Shown here: positions 32,507 through 44,100 of the stretch, one piece after another
Position numbering within the stretch: the first letter of the stretch is position 1
How the letters are laid out: the number at the start of each line of letters is the position of its first letter
Assembly (NCBI GenBank): GCA_003988855.1
Contig: QYAI01000001.1
Coordinates: 434,001 to 498,000, forward strand
DNA from: Arachnopeziza araneosa
Taxonomy: Eukaryota > Ascomycota > Leotiomycetes > Helotiales > Arachnopezizaceae
Length of the DNA: 64,000 bases
Reading direction: 5' to 3'
Position numbers and translations under genes: made by a program
Notes under the pieces: generated by a model
The model's input: the letters and a program-made list of their open reading frames with translations, nothing else
The model's database searches: none
What the model was told of the DNA's origin: nothing

Positions 32507-34689
32507 TCAAGAATCATTTCTTGCTCGCAACTGGTCATATCTCAAAATAGCTCCTAGAAGTACTTGGCCCCCATTTCCGCAATCAGTCGGGCTACAGAAC
32601 TCACTTGGGTTGTGCGAAACTCCGTCTCTGCACGGGACGAATATCCTAGATATCGTCAGTATCCCATATCTTATAATTTAATACCGCACGAACATTGAAG
32701 TTGGAGCACGTCTCGAAGTATAAACACTGCCTTGAAGTTAGAGATCTTTCGAATCCCAAAATACCAAACCATACCTGTCATGTCCTGCCCCAGAAGTCAT
32801 TCTCTGGACTTTTATCCCAGCGTTTGGCCCTATCATATCATGTGCGCTCGCCTCAACGCATTTGATGCAATCCGGGTTGAATTTTGTAGCTGGCGAGTCA
32901 GTGTCCAATCGAAACTCGACTTTGCACCCTCTCCCTTTTGTTCCATAGGTATTCATTCCACCCACATCCTCCCCCGCAGCAATCTGCACAAACTCCTTCT
33001 TCAAAGTGTCTTCGAGTTCGGAAACCTTACTATCTTCTCTCGCTCTGATATCTAACGAGAACTGGACAAATCCTGGAACGGTATTGGTAGATCCTGGCTT
33101 CAGACTCAAAATTCCAGTTGAAGCAAGGCAGCCAAGTTCCGAGGCCTTATTATGGCTGTGCTGTATCAACTTAGCAGCTGTGAGCATAGCATCCGATCTA
33201 TTTGCGAAATCCGTAGTGCCAGTGTGACAGTCACTTCCTATAACCGTGACTGTGAACCACTTGTAAGCCTGGACACCTTCGACGGTTCCAATAAGTCCTC
33301 CTGAACTCTCCAAGATGGGTCCTTGTTCGATATGAAGTTCAAAATGGGCTCCAATTGGATTACTCAAATGGCTTGCCTCCAATGATCCAAGATATCCTAT
33401 TCTCTCGAGCTCATCTTTTTGGGTTTTACCCCCTCCTCCAACCTCAGTGATGTTGTATGCTTTCTCAAGGGAATATTCACCCGCCCAAACACCCGATGAT
33501 ACCATTGACACTGGAAAACGGGCCCCTTCTTCGTTTGTCCACTCCAACGAGTTAGCAGTGTCTTCCATTAAACTTTGGTAGTAAAATACCGTCGCTTGCA
33601 AGCCTCCTACCTAGGCACAAGAGGAAGAGAATATTAAAGGAGCTCGGAGATTCTCACGTTTATAACTCCAGTTGGGTATGTTGTTTCTATATCATTCTCG
33701 TTCATAGTCCGTAAGGCTTCAATACCTGCCAGAACTCCAAGTATGCCATCATATCTTCCACCTGTTGGCTACAAGAATATCGGTCATTTCTGCTGATAGC
33801 ACGAAAGAATTACACTGACCTGTGTGTCTAGATGAGATCCGGCATAAATAGGCGGCCCTTCCTTCATTCCTTGTCGAATAGCAAAAATATTTCCTTACAT
33901 GATCAATATTCAAATATAAACTATGATGCCAATCGAACGTACCCATTGCATCTACAGAAACGTTGCAGCCCAAAGACTCGGTTGTTTTTATAAACCAATC
34001 TCGCACGTTCTTGTCATCGTCTGATAACGCTAGTCGTGACATTCCAATATCTGTTTCGCCTCTAGAACTTCTTAGCTTCGACTATGAATTTCGAAATATA
34101 TCTAAGTAGAACATGCAAAATATCTAGAAATGAGGAGTAAAGCCAGTAAGGTAAAAAAGTATTTTTAGCATTGACTAGTTTCAAGAAACTACCTGATCTA
34201 TGACGCAAAAATAAAAATCGAATATAAGTGCTGCTTCTTAACTACCAACATCACTATGGGCGTAGAGAGACAATAGCAATATAATTGGCGAGGCAGGCTT
34301 TAATATTCACACGAGCTATCTAAAGAAATTCAAGAGACAAAAAGGCCATTTGCAAAATGAAAATACTGTTCACAATCATGTTAAAAATAAAGTCAAACTC
34401 ACTCTCCCCATCTTCCCTTAGTTCCCCACTTACATGTCTCATGCAGTTCGCTCCATAGTCGCTCTCTATCAATTCGAATACTCGCAAACTGACTGTCTGA
34501 CATGTCTATTGTCTTTAAGCTTTTTGGTTGAGTAGTCGAGAATGGTCTAAATTTAGTCGCTAAACGTAAAATTACTGTTCTTTGTGCTGGCCAGCGAAGG
34601 CATATGGCCTTGACGGTAGGACTAAGCATAGTTTTGAATATTGAGATTGAATTAGAGAGAAAGGGAGCAGGAAGAGAAGCGAGATACAT
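32507..34689 (-). CDS. N-carbamoyl-L-amino acid hydrolase / M20 amidase
   Basis: Zinc-dependent amidohydrolase of the hydantoinase/carbamoylase (M20) family, which removes the carbamoyl group from N-carbamoyl amino acids, beta-ureidopropionate or allantoate. Exons: 34403-34689, 33943-34061, 33820-33893, 33658-33768, 32775-33541, 32694-32726 and 32507-32645 (1530 nt, 509 aa). Metal/catalytic motifs seen: AGSHLDTQ, GGRYDGILGV, WTNEEGARF, HFELHIEQGP, DCHTGTT and SGAGHD. The first 60 residues are basic and hydroxylated (LRLATKFRPFSTTQPKSLKT), like a mitochondrial presequence; an internal Met at 34503 (MSDSQF) starts a normal-length 447-aa form. Intron 1 is long (341 nt). The exact substrate is not decidable here. 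Confidence 0.9.
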
Positions 34690-34967
34690 CGAGGTTGTGT
34701 TGGGGGTAGGGTACTAATTCGAATACTGATTCGGTAAAAGTGGGGTCGATTTAAAGGGTCTCAAGCGGCTTCAGAGTCAACTAGGAAATCATGTAGACAG
34801 ATTAATCGATAGAATGCGCGCTTTTAAGATTTCGGCACAATGCGAATCCATGCGGAAGTTAATTCAAGTATCGTCCCGCTATGGTTCTTGTTGAAGAGGA
34901 TCAAGATTACAGTTTACCGACACCATGAACGCCTCGCTATGAATTTCAGAAGGGGTTCCAGAGCGTC

Positions 34968-35942
34968 TCAAGCTTTTGCCTTTCCCTTTCCCTTCCCCTT
35001 CGTAGAAGCCTTAGCTTTGCCTTTTCCTTTGGCTACTACTGGCGGGGGTGTCGGCTCTTTTTCAACCTCCATTTCGACCTCGACCAAATCTTGATGCCCA
35101 TCTTCCGAGGCCTGCTCCTCCTCTTCTTCATCTTCATCGCCACTCATGAATTCGTCATCATCATCAAATCCGAAGAATTTCTTTGCTTTAGGTTTCGCCT
35201 CTGGCTCAGAAGGAGGCGTAGTGTCCTTCGAATTCGTTCCTTCCATAACCTCATCATCGCTATCCGAGGCTCCGGATCCAGAGGCATGTGAAGTAGAGAG
35301 CAGGTTATCTTTGTAGTTGCCAGACTTCATCGCAGCTAGCACTGCCTCCCTAGTCCGCTCGCCTGCTTCTTCCTTATCCTCCACCCACTTCCCGTCAACC
35401 TTGCCTTTATTTCCAGACTTAAACTCTTCCTCTCTACGTTCCGCGAGCTCGACAACTTGCTCCCACCTCTTTCGCCTCTCCTCCTTCTCCTTCTTCGCCA
35501 TCTCAGGTTTGATAGCAAGATATTCAGCGAGAGCCTTTGCCTCGTTTACTGTTCGGAGCCGGCGTCCATCGAGATTTCGACTGGATCCGTTCTGATCTCC
35601 TTGACCACGCTTCCGCTTTGATGACATGCGACCACCAGCTGCACGTAGTTGAGAACCAAATCCTCCCTTCCCACCACACAACGGGACGGCCAGTCGAAGA
35701 GAAAGGAATTCATCTTGTGGGCTCGAAAGTAGTGTAGAGATTGGTGACGATGAGTAAACCGGGAGTTGCTTGTTGGAAATGGTAGTGAGAATCAAACGGT
35801 CATTATGCGTGGGGAGGCGTTCTTGAATGCGCTTTTGGAGTTGCGCGATCGTGGTATCAGAAGGAAGAGGCAGGGAGAGAGTAGACGGAAGGTTAAGTCC
35901 CGAGAACGATGTCAGAAGGATGTTGACAGTTGACGAAGCCAT
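34968..35942 (-). CDS. SDE2: SDE2 ubiquitin-fold splicing/genome-maintenance protein
   Basis: Sde2 is made with an N-terminal ubiquitin-like fold that is cleaved after GG, releasing a C-terminal part that joins the spliceosome (shown in fission yeast). Here a single exon gives 324 aa. Residues 1-80 form the ubiquitin-like part and end LCGGKGGFGSQLRAAGGRMS, which contains the diagnostic GG^KGGFGS site. A helical KR-rich middle (KEKEERRKRWEQVVELAERR) and an acidic region (DEDEEEEEQ) follow, ending in a KGKGKAKA tail. Start at 35942 (MASSTVNILL). It is divergent from eS10. Confidence 0.92.
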   Translation of the reverse strand: MASSTVNILLTSFSGLNLPSTLSLPLPSDTTIAQLQKRIQERLPTHNDRLILTTISNKQLPVYSSSPISTLLSSPQDEFLSLRLAVPLCGGKGGFGSQLRAAGGRMSSKRKRGQGDQNGSSRNLDGRRLRTVNEAKALAEYLAIKPEMAKKEKEERRKRWEQVVELAERREEEFKSGNKGKVDGKWVEDKEEAGERTREAVLAAMKSGNYKDNLLSTSHASGSGASDSDDEVMEGTNSKDTTPPSEPEAKPKAKKFFGFDDDDEFMSGDEDEEEEEQASEDGHQDLVEVEMEVEKEPTPPPVVAKGKGKAKASTKGKGKGKAKA

Positions 35943-36251
35943 ATTTGTGTATTGAGCATGGGAATCGTTTTGGTGAGAAGGAGAGTTGAGGAGTCGGAGG
36001 TTTTGCAAGGCCTCCGACCCAGCCTCACTCGCTTGTTTAAAGCGCCACATTTCCAAGCGCCCACACTCAGAATATTGCACGTAAATGCGAACTTTTTGAA
36101 AACAACTTCTTTCGCAAGGACCAGCAACAACAGTCAATACGTACGTCTCACATATCCAATATTTCCGATTTATATTGCAAGCTTTCTCAATTTCTTAGAG
36201 CCTTCTAAAATTTTAACTTAGAGGTGATACTAATATTCAAATAGCGACACC
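35943..36251. promoter_or_regulatory. Divergent region, SDE2 / eS10, with 5'-UTR intron
   Basis: 309 bp between the start codons. A likely leader intron of eS10 lies at 36141-36244: donor GTACGT, branch TACTAAT, acceptor AATAG, seven bases before the ATG. Confidence 0.5.
36141..36244 (+). other. Probable 5'-UTR intron of eS10
   Basis: 104 nt with GTACGT donor, TACTAAT branch about 15 nt from the AATAG acceptor. Leader introns are common in fungal ribosomal protein genes. Confidence 0.6.
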
Positions 36252-36881
36252 ATGCTCATCCCAAAGTCTGAGAGAAAGAAGATCCACGAGTACCTCTTCC
36301 GTGAGGGTGTACTCGTTGCCAAAAAGGACTACGACCTTCCTGGTTAGTTTAATGATCATATCCATCTTATGGTATATCGAACGGATAAGGACTGACTCAA
36401 CCATAGCTCACCCCGATATCGACACCAAGAACCTATTCGTTGTGAAAGCCTGCCAGTCCCTTACCTCCCGTGGTTATGTCAAGACCCAATTCTCTTGGCA
36501 ATACTATTACTACACTCTCACTCCCGAGGGCCTCGACTATCTCCGCGAATGGCTTCACCTCCCCGCCGAGATCGTCCCTGCTACTCACATCAAGCAACAA
36601 CGATCCCACGCTCCTCCTCGTGGAATGATGGGTGGTGAGGGCGAACGCGAGCGCAAGCCTTTTGGTGGACGTGGAGGTCGTGGTGGTGACCGTGATCGTG
36701 AACGTGAAGGTGGCTACCGTAGACGTGATGCTGGTGGTGAGGCTAAGGAGGGTGCACCATCTGGAGAGTTTGCTCCTCAATTGTAAGTTTATACTCCTTT
36801 GCCTGTCTAAGGATAGAATACTAATGTTATCTCAGCCGTGGTGGATTCGGCCGTGGTCGTGGAGCACCTCCTCCCTCTTAA
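36252..36881 (+). CDS. RPS10: 40S ribosomal protein eS10
   Basis: Small-subunit protein at the beak of the 40S head. Exons 36252-36342, 36407-36782 and 36836-36881 (513 nt, 170 aa). The N-terminal winged-helix domain is unmistakable: MLIPKSERKKIHEYLFREGV, then HPDIDTKNLFVVKACQSLTS and SWQYYYYTLTPEGLDYLREW. The tail is Gly/Arg-rich (GGRGGRGGDRDRER) and ends FGRGRGAPPPS. The last intron has GTAAGT and a CTAAT branch. Confidence 0.97.
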
Positions 36882-37756
36882 ACATGGCACTTCATTCTGC
36901 TTGCTTATGCATCCGACAGAAATATTCCATATAATCCCGAATGGTTGGGCCGGTCAGTAGCGCGGCTGGTCGAGTGATAGAAATCGCCGGGGGAGCATAG
37001 GTCGGAGTAGGAAGTTGACACTTCACAACTGTCAGATAGCATAACGAGCTTCTTCCAATAATCTACGGTCTTTCGTGAAACAGAATTTCCCTTGACTTAT
37101 TTGAACAAATAGTAGTAGGCGTAGATTAGAAAAGACAAGGAATGGCGGAATACTTCCAATGCTTTTCTTAAATCTAAGACGCTCGCTTCTCTTTTATTGT
37201 GGAGAGCATTAGAAGACGACCGCGCTTTCAATTACATATATGGTTAGTCTTATTTTGCTATAGCAAGTCTTGAATTTTCTTTCAGTTCCTGCACAGCCCT
37301 ATTTTTCTATTTGTCATGCCTTTTCTCTTCTCTTAGCTAAATATCGAAATTTTAGACCAGGAGGTTCCAAGAGCACTCTTGATCATGATTTCTGGAGTGA
37401 TCATAGTTGAGCACACAATGATCCACTGTCCAATATAGAAGACATCTTGGTTTATTGATGCCGCAGCTTATTGAAGCTCCTATCATTTCGTTGTCCGTTC
37501 TTACGCCTGCTATTGATATGGCTTATACCTAAATTTTGACATGGAGCAATATAACTGGTCTTGTTATAGGGCTTATTTTAGTTCAGAGCTCCACGTATTG
37601 TCTGATGCTCGAGTTCAGTTTCAACTAGTAGCCCTTTTGATCGGTTATAGTAGTCAGAAGTCTCTATACTAAACGACTCATTAAAAATCATTTGACACAA
37701 CACATAATATTACTTGTCACTTGAAGCCTAGAATTCTACAGAGTGGGGTATCTACA
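36882..37756. other. Intergenic, 0.9 kb
   Basis: AT-rich sequence between the eS10 stop and the convergent GEP3 stop. No frame, repeat or tRNA-like fold could be supported. Confidence 0.5.
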
Positions 37757-39911
37757 TCACAAAAGCATTCTCTTCCTCATTTTCTCCAGCTTCTTTGCCC
37801 CCTTCATCGACTTTCTCGGTCTTCCCTCGCGTTTGTTATTCTCAGGCTTACTTGCAACATACAACCAGGCATTCATTGGTCTCCTGGTCGCAATGAACTT
37901 CCCTTCCGGCGAGAAAACCTCAATTTCAGGCCATCCAGGATTGACCTCATCTCCTTCTTTCTCTGCGAAATCCCGGCCCTCATCTGCCTTCTCAAACTGC
38001 GGATTTGGTTCAGGAAGTCTAAGTTTTGACTTGCTGACTTGTGCTACAAGCTCAACCCATCCACAGCCTTCGATAAGGAGATCCGTTGCAAAAACGCGGT
38101 AAGGGATTTTTTCTGGGTTTAAATTTACAGAGTCCTTACGAGTGATAGGACCAGTCCTTTGGCGCGTAACATCCCACTTGAGTTGAAAAGTTCCCGCGGA
38201 TGCAATTTTTTCTTCTGTACCTGGTACAGAGATATTCAGCAGACTAGATTCTCTCGTCTTGTTTTGGGTACCGATTGCCTTTTCTGTACTCGTCAGGTGA
38301 GACTCGATGGGAGTAAAAGCATAACTGAGCATAATAAGATCTGGTGTCGTCGGCGTGATGCGGATAAAACCGCCGAGGAGGAGTGATTGCCCTGGTTTAA
38401 TGACTTGCTGTTCTGGCTTGATTCGTGATCGCATGACGAGTGAGGGACGATGTTGAGGTAAGACATGTTGTTCTAAATCACCGCGAGAAAGACCTGGAAG
38501 GTCAATCAGCTCGCCCTTTCCGTTGCCGAATGAGAGGCGGATCGGTGATACGGTTGTGCCAGGAAGAGAAGAGATAAGTGGCATGGCCGGGTAGTCAACT
38601 TCAGGTTGAGCTGGAGGTAGGAACAATGTAGAATCTAGCATCCCAAGAGCGGTTTCTAGATCTTCATCCTCTTGGTCAATTTCCTTCTCTAGGGCAATCA
38701 TCTCCTCGCTTGTTTGCTCAACATCCATTCTTCTCTCCGAAATTGTTGAAGAAATATCCTTAGAGGGAGCTGAATTGTCTCTTCCTTCAGTGTCCTTATT
38801 GGTATTGAAGACACTAATCGCCGAACTCCCTATGGTATTGACCTGCACTTTATCTTTTGCTCTTCTACCCTTAGGGAAAATGTTATGAAGAAGCTGGCTT
38901 TTTCCAACGTTAACTTTTCCAACCATCCAACCGCCTCCTCCACGCTGCCAAATTTCTTCTTTCAATTCTTTCGTCCACCAGGCTTTTTTAGCACTAACAC
39001 ATCGGATATTGCCCAATCGAACGTTCTTGCTAGATCTCCCTAACGCATCTCGAAGAGTATCTCGTAAATAAGGCATTAATGAATCTACTTGGGCTTTGGT
39101 TGGAGCCAGTAGATCAGAACGAGTGATGATAAAGCTCACATCCGTTTTCCGCCCACCATAAAACTTTCCGGTCCTTGACCTTCGATTTTTGGCTCTCTGT
39201 GGTGTCAAATGTAATAATTTGTGTAGCCCCGGAATCAAAGACATAGGAAAATCTGCGGCGTCGATGATATGGTACACATGATTATACTTGTGAGGAGATT
39301 CGAACACAGTATTTTGAATTGATCTAGCAGATGGATGTTGTATCGAGGCACCAACATCATGGTGTTTCAATTGGTGACATCTATCGCATAGCGGAGGTTC
39401 TAGAGTCTCAGCTATACTATGGTTAGCTAGATTTCTTTCAGACCAAGGAACTCCGATTACCTTTAGAAATAGCGGCGCTGAAGTTGATACTTGAATCCTC
39501 AAGTCCCGCATTAGCAAGAGCAACTGAGACAATTGTATCCTCTTCAGAAATAGTTGCACCATGTTTTCCTGATATCCCATCAATGTAACTCCGAATCGAT
39601 GTCCGAGTGAGGTTATAGTGGCCGGGGCCGTCTTTGTCAACTGTCTGTGAAAACGCGCCACATCCTGCACACTGTTGAGGAAGTGCTTCTAGGCCGAGCG
39701 CTGGAGCATTCTTGTATACTATTGTTGGTTTTTGGACGGCTGTTGTAATCAACCGCCAATGTTGGTACTTTGGTGCTACTTTCTGGAGATGTTTGGTAGG
39801 TTGCTGGGAACACGCTCTCACGAGTCCAGGGCATAAGAAGGCCGGTAGGTCTGCGACTGGCATGCCAACATGGCTTACTACTCTTTGAGCGAGCCTCGCT
39901 TTATTCGACAT
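37757..39911 (-). CDS. GEP3: Mitochondrial circularly permuted GTPase, GEP3 type
   Basis: YqeH/NOA1-class GTPase; yeast Gep3 (Mtg3) acts in mitochondrial small-subunit/rRNA maturation and interacts genetically with prohibitins. Exons 39461-39911 and 37757-39411 (2106 nt, 701 aa); the intron 39412-39460 has a GCTAAC branch. The N-terminus is presequence-like. A zinc motif pairs CAGCG (about residue 82) with CDRCHQLKHH after the splice. GTPase motifs come in permuted order: ITRSDLL (G4), VSAKKAWW (G5), GKVNVGKS (G1), LPGTTVSP (G2) and DLPG (G3). Residues 300-365 are an acidic, Ser-rich insertion between G1 and G2. The C-terminus is basic (KKLEKMRKRMLL). Confidence 0.88.
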
Positions 39912-40389
39912 AATGTTGCTCAGTTGGTCTCGCCGAAGAGTTCATCTCGAAAATCAGACAGGAGCTTGCAACTTTTTGACAGGGGTTTACTTAGCGCGAA
40001 AGCTTAAATATTTTATACATCTCCCTGAACAACATCTTGAAGGAGTTATTTTTACGACATCCTAGCATACGCAGTCAGGATGGCGCCAGGAATTGTAACA
40101 CGAGGCCGGAAGTTGAAAGGGGTAAGTTTTACTTATCCAAACATATCTTGTAGGCCAGATACTGACGTATTGCAATGCAGAAGGTATAATAACACCACAA
40201 GACCAATGAGATGAACCCCAATTGATAGATCCTCATAGCTGTTTTCGATAAGATTTGGCGCTGGAGCGGTAATATTACCCCCAGAAATAACGAGGCTACA
40301 CCTAAATTTTGCAAAAGAGCTACAAGATGGGCATTACGGCCCAAGGTAGACCTCTTCCCAATACCATTGCTCAACTCGAGCCCTAATAT

Positions 40390-40849
40390 ATGTCACAGGA
40401 AGTTCTGGCGCAACTACCTCCCCCGCTTAAAGTATCACAATCCGGCCGTCAGTATGACAGTAAACCGAACTACGAACCAGCTAGGTCCAGCGATTATGAC
40501 CATCCACTACACAAGCACCCAAGCAGCAGACACAGATCCAGCTGTCGCTACCACGACAAATTTCAAGACCTCAAGTGCTCCAATTTCAGAGTCAGAAGCA
40601 GGACCATCTACAGAGAGGACGCAGACGATAAATATGAAGCATAGACAGGACTCGGAGATTCTAGAGCAGTTACTTCAATTGACGAACGCAACATCTATAC
40701 TACCAACCCCTGAGGAGCAGGAGGAAATGCGGAAACTTGAGGAAGCGAATGAGGAGAGTGAGAGAAAAGCCGCAATAGGGCGAGAAGTCAACCGTAAGAA
40801 GAAGAGGGAACAGGCTTTGCTCGAATCGGCCAAGAAAATGTTGACATAA
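40390..40849 (+). CDS. Unrecognised small protein with charged C-terminal helix
   Basis: Structure uncertain. An ATG at 40390 opens MSQEVLAQLPPPLKVSQSGR. The coding signal then seems to move to another frame after about 40575, where SAPISESEAGPSTERTQ leads to a strong charged helix (PTPEEQEEMRKLEEANEESE, then RKAAIGREVNRKKKREQALL) ending ESAKKMLT. A donor at 40452 (GTATGA) or 40485 (GTCCAG) with the acceptor at 40575 would join them in phase. Another candidate first exon is 40080-40121 (MAPGIVTRGRKLKG), followed by GTAAGT. I do not recognise the family. Confidence 0.4.
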
Positions 40850-41151
40850 ATTTTAAAGCCAGAAAGGTACATTTGGCATGCATGAGATTGGCGTTCATCT
40901 AGAATTGGGTAAGGATTGTATTTCTAGGGTGCTTCAAAGAGTAGCCGTCTCAAAATCTGTACACAATGTAACGACACCAAGACTCGTTCTTTGTATCAAA
41001 TTTATTCTACTCAAACATGGGGAATCTACCATCACTCCCATACATATACAGAAACGCCGAGCATCTCCAATACTCCCGCTCATTGACTCGTCCATCCCCG
41101 CAATGCTGCAAGTAAAGACCTCCGCCTATGAAACGCCATTCATAATATGCT
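40850..41151. other. Convergent intergenic region
   Basis: 302 bp between the small plus-strand gene and the HUL4 stop. Nothing identified. Confidence 0.45.
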
Positions 41152-44100
41152 TTATTTCAATCCAAACCCCTCGCTTTCATTTACCGCGCGCCATAAAATG
41201 CGATCCAGTTTTTGCCTCGAAGAATAACGCCATAGAGACAACGTGTTAAAGCACGTTCGTGCAACTGGGTATCTAGGACTATCATCACCTAAACATGAAA
41301 GCTTGATTACCAAATTAGTCGCACCCATTGCCGGAATCCTGTCACTGCCAGTAATAAAAGTCAAAAGCTTTCGCTGTGCCTTTGGATCTGCAGCCTGAAA
41401 GGATTCCCAAAACCAATGCACAACTAACTCGGTCTCTGCTGCATTAGGTACACCCCAGTTTTCATAGATAGCCACCGCCTTCAGAGATGTAATATCGAGG
41501 GCTTCGTCAGATCCCCTAATAAGTAATTCGACTTCTTCAGGACGAAAGAGGACGAAGGCATTCCCACCACACACTGTATAGAAACCTCTTTTGAATGGTT
41601 CGAACTGACGTGTGACAGCAGTCTCTAGAAGATATCGAACATACAAGTCCACAAATTCCCGACGATTTGAATTTGTCACCGGCCGCTTCTCTCCACCAGG
41701 GCATAAAGGAGCTTGAGTTAACTGTCCATAACGCTCAACATCTGCAACAAAATCTCTGCAGAATGTGGTTTCGACATCGCCATCGAATTCCAACAACTGT
41801 CGCAATCCCTTTGCTAGAGCGGGTCTATATTCTGCAAGATCTTCGAGGGTGTATGTCATAGATGGTCTGACGTGAGATACTGCTCCAGGAGCAGGCGAAG
41901 GGGCTGCGGCGAGAAGTTTTCGAAACACAAACGGAGGAAAGGCTACGTCAAGAATCGTGGAGTTATAGATAGCTAAACCAAGAACTGCCCCCACAAGGAA
42001 AAATTGATCGGTAGTCTCAAAGCTGTTTGGATTAAAGTAACAGAACTGAGAGTCGTCATCGTATGTAAACATGCCTAAATACATTAGTATAATTTGGAAG
42101 AAAGACAAATAGCGGTAAGACTTACCATGGTCGGGATTAAAGATGTCTCGAACGAGAAGTAGAAACCATTCCTTTCTTAACCCTCCAGCGTCGACTCCTT
42201 CTTCTCCCCTAAACTCGATACGTAATCCCTTCTTAATCTCTTCACTGCCACTACCGACGACTTCACTGACACTCTTGAAGCTATCCTCAACAAGACATTC
42301 TCTTCGTACACGCATTACAAGGTACTGGTTGACATGTTGCCGATTCATGATATTCTGGAAAAATGTCTCTTTTGCTTTGGCTTCCATTTGACGTCTGGCA
42401 TCATACTCCATAATTTGAATCTTCGCCCAGATACTGAGGAAGAACGGATATTGGCAAAACGTAAATCTGCTCTTTTTTGACTCCCAGGCCAGAAAATCGG
42501 CTATCAAGTCTGAATAGTCAAGAAGAGTGTTGTAAAAATCGGAAGTAGGAATGATCTGTCCGTGAATATGTGCCCTTTCCCGGGCAACTAAGCCTGCACT
42601 ATGTCCGGTAGATAAAGCTGCTAAAGGTTTTGTTTCCCCACGTCGTACCAGGCCATTGTTGTTCGCGGAGACGAGAAGTGCCATAACTCTGGCGGCAGCC
42701 TTGATCTGCCAGTCGTCGTCATACACAACGGGTTTTGGCTTTCCATCCTTTTTCTTAGACGATTGTCCCGTAGCTCCGAGCGCAGCATGGAGAGCGGCAG
42801 AGCTGTTTCGTCCTGGTCCAGGCATACTAGGCACAAGACCAGCTGTAGGATCTAGGTCAACTTCCCGCTTTTTTCCGTGTTGTCTCATAAGTCTATAGGT
42901 AACAAAGCTACCGATTAAATCAACCAGTCTCTGGAATTGATGATCCGAATATCTTGTGAACCAGCAGACCAGATAATGGTGACACTCATTGGAGACGTTC
43001 GACATGAGCCCCAAAAGCCTCTTGATAATACCAGAATGATGGCCCGAGTTACTCTTACCAGCATTCGACTTACTTTGTGAGCGGCGATGGGTATATTGCT
43101 TTCTAGCTTCAGAACTTTCTTGCCGAATAACGATCCGAGTCTCTTTTGACCGAGACCTTGACCTAGATCTAGATCTAGACCTATCCTTTTCCATTTGTTT
43201 CGATACCTCACTAGCAGAGTATAGAAATGGATTCATGAGAATAATCAATAGAAATCTGAGATGGTCTGGTGCAGTCAATAATCGACCTGGCCGTTTTAGT
43301 AAGTTTTCTGTCGCATTTAATAAGACTATTCGCACATGAGATTGTGCTTCCTGAATCTGATGCTCAATCTCTTCTAACTCTGATTGAGAGGGATATCGAA
43401 GTCGAGATGCATGATCAGATTCATTCAGATGTTCCAATCTTCTTCGCCAAGATCTTCCTGCATGAGTAACCAAGCTGTACCACTCGTTCACTGCCACGAA
43501 GTCAATCTTAGGAGATTTGGTATTAACAATGTCGGCGCCATCATGATCAACGGCACCACGGTGTGTTCTTGATCTTTCGGGGCTCTTCAGATCTGAGCGA
43601 CCTCCTGTCCACCAAGATCCATTCTCGGCAAAATTTCCAAGAAGAAGTGTTTTAGCATCCATTTCAGACATGTGAGTCTCAACACGAGGTTGGCGTTCGA
43701 GAAGAGGCACCGGTAATGAGCTTCTTGCACCCTCACTTGCTGCTCTAGGAGCCAAATTTGGTCTTACGGTACTGAATGAAGCGTTGACACACTCAAAAGA
43801 GCCGAAAGACGAAAGAATATAATCTTCTAATGATCTAAAAAGACTCGGAGCAAAAGTCGGCCTCTTGTGCTCATTTGTCATGTCACTCTCGGCCTCGAAC
43901 GTGGGAGGAGTTAGAGAGTCGTTCTTTGACCGGTCGACAGCAAGATCTCCGTCTCTCCTTTCCATATGCGCACGGAGAAAGCTCCCAGGAGTCGACGTCG
44001 AGTAAGGTACTGAGTGTGATTGGCTTTCAAATGAGAACTTTTTGCGTAGTTCCATACTCTCATTCCTAGGACTAGATAGGCGAATTGGAAGTGCAGTCGC

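Noticed and set aside
36882..37756. Possible tRNA or small structured RNA in the eS10-GEP3 gap
   Set aside because: No A/B-box pair or acceptor-stem pairing could be found by eye.
40129..40374. Minus-strand 81-codon frame with two hydrophobic segments
   Set aside because: It begins at TTG, with no ATG before the upstream stop, and no upstream exon could be joined. It overlaps a possible plus-strand first exon.
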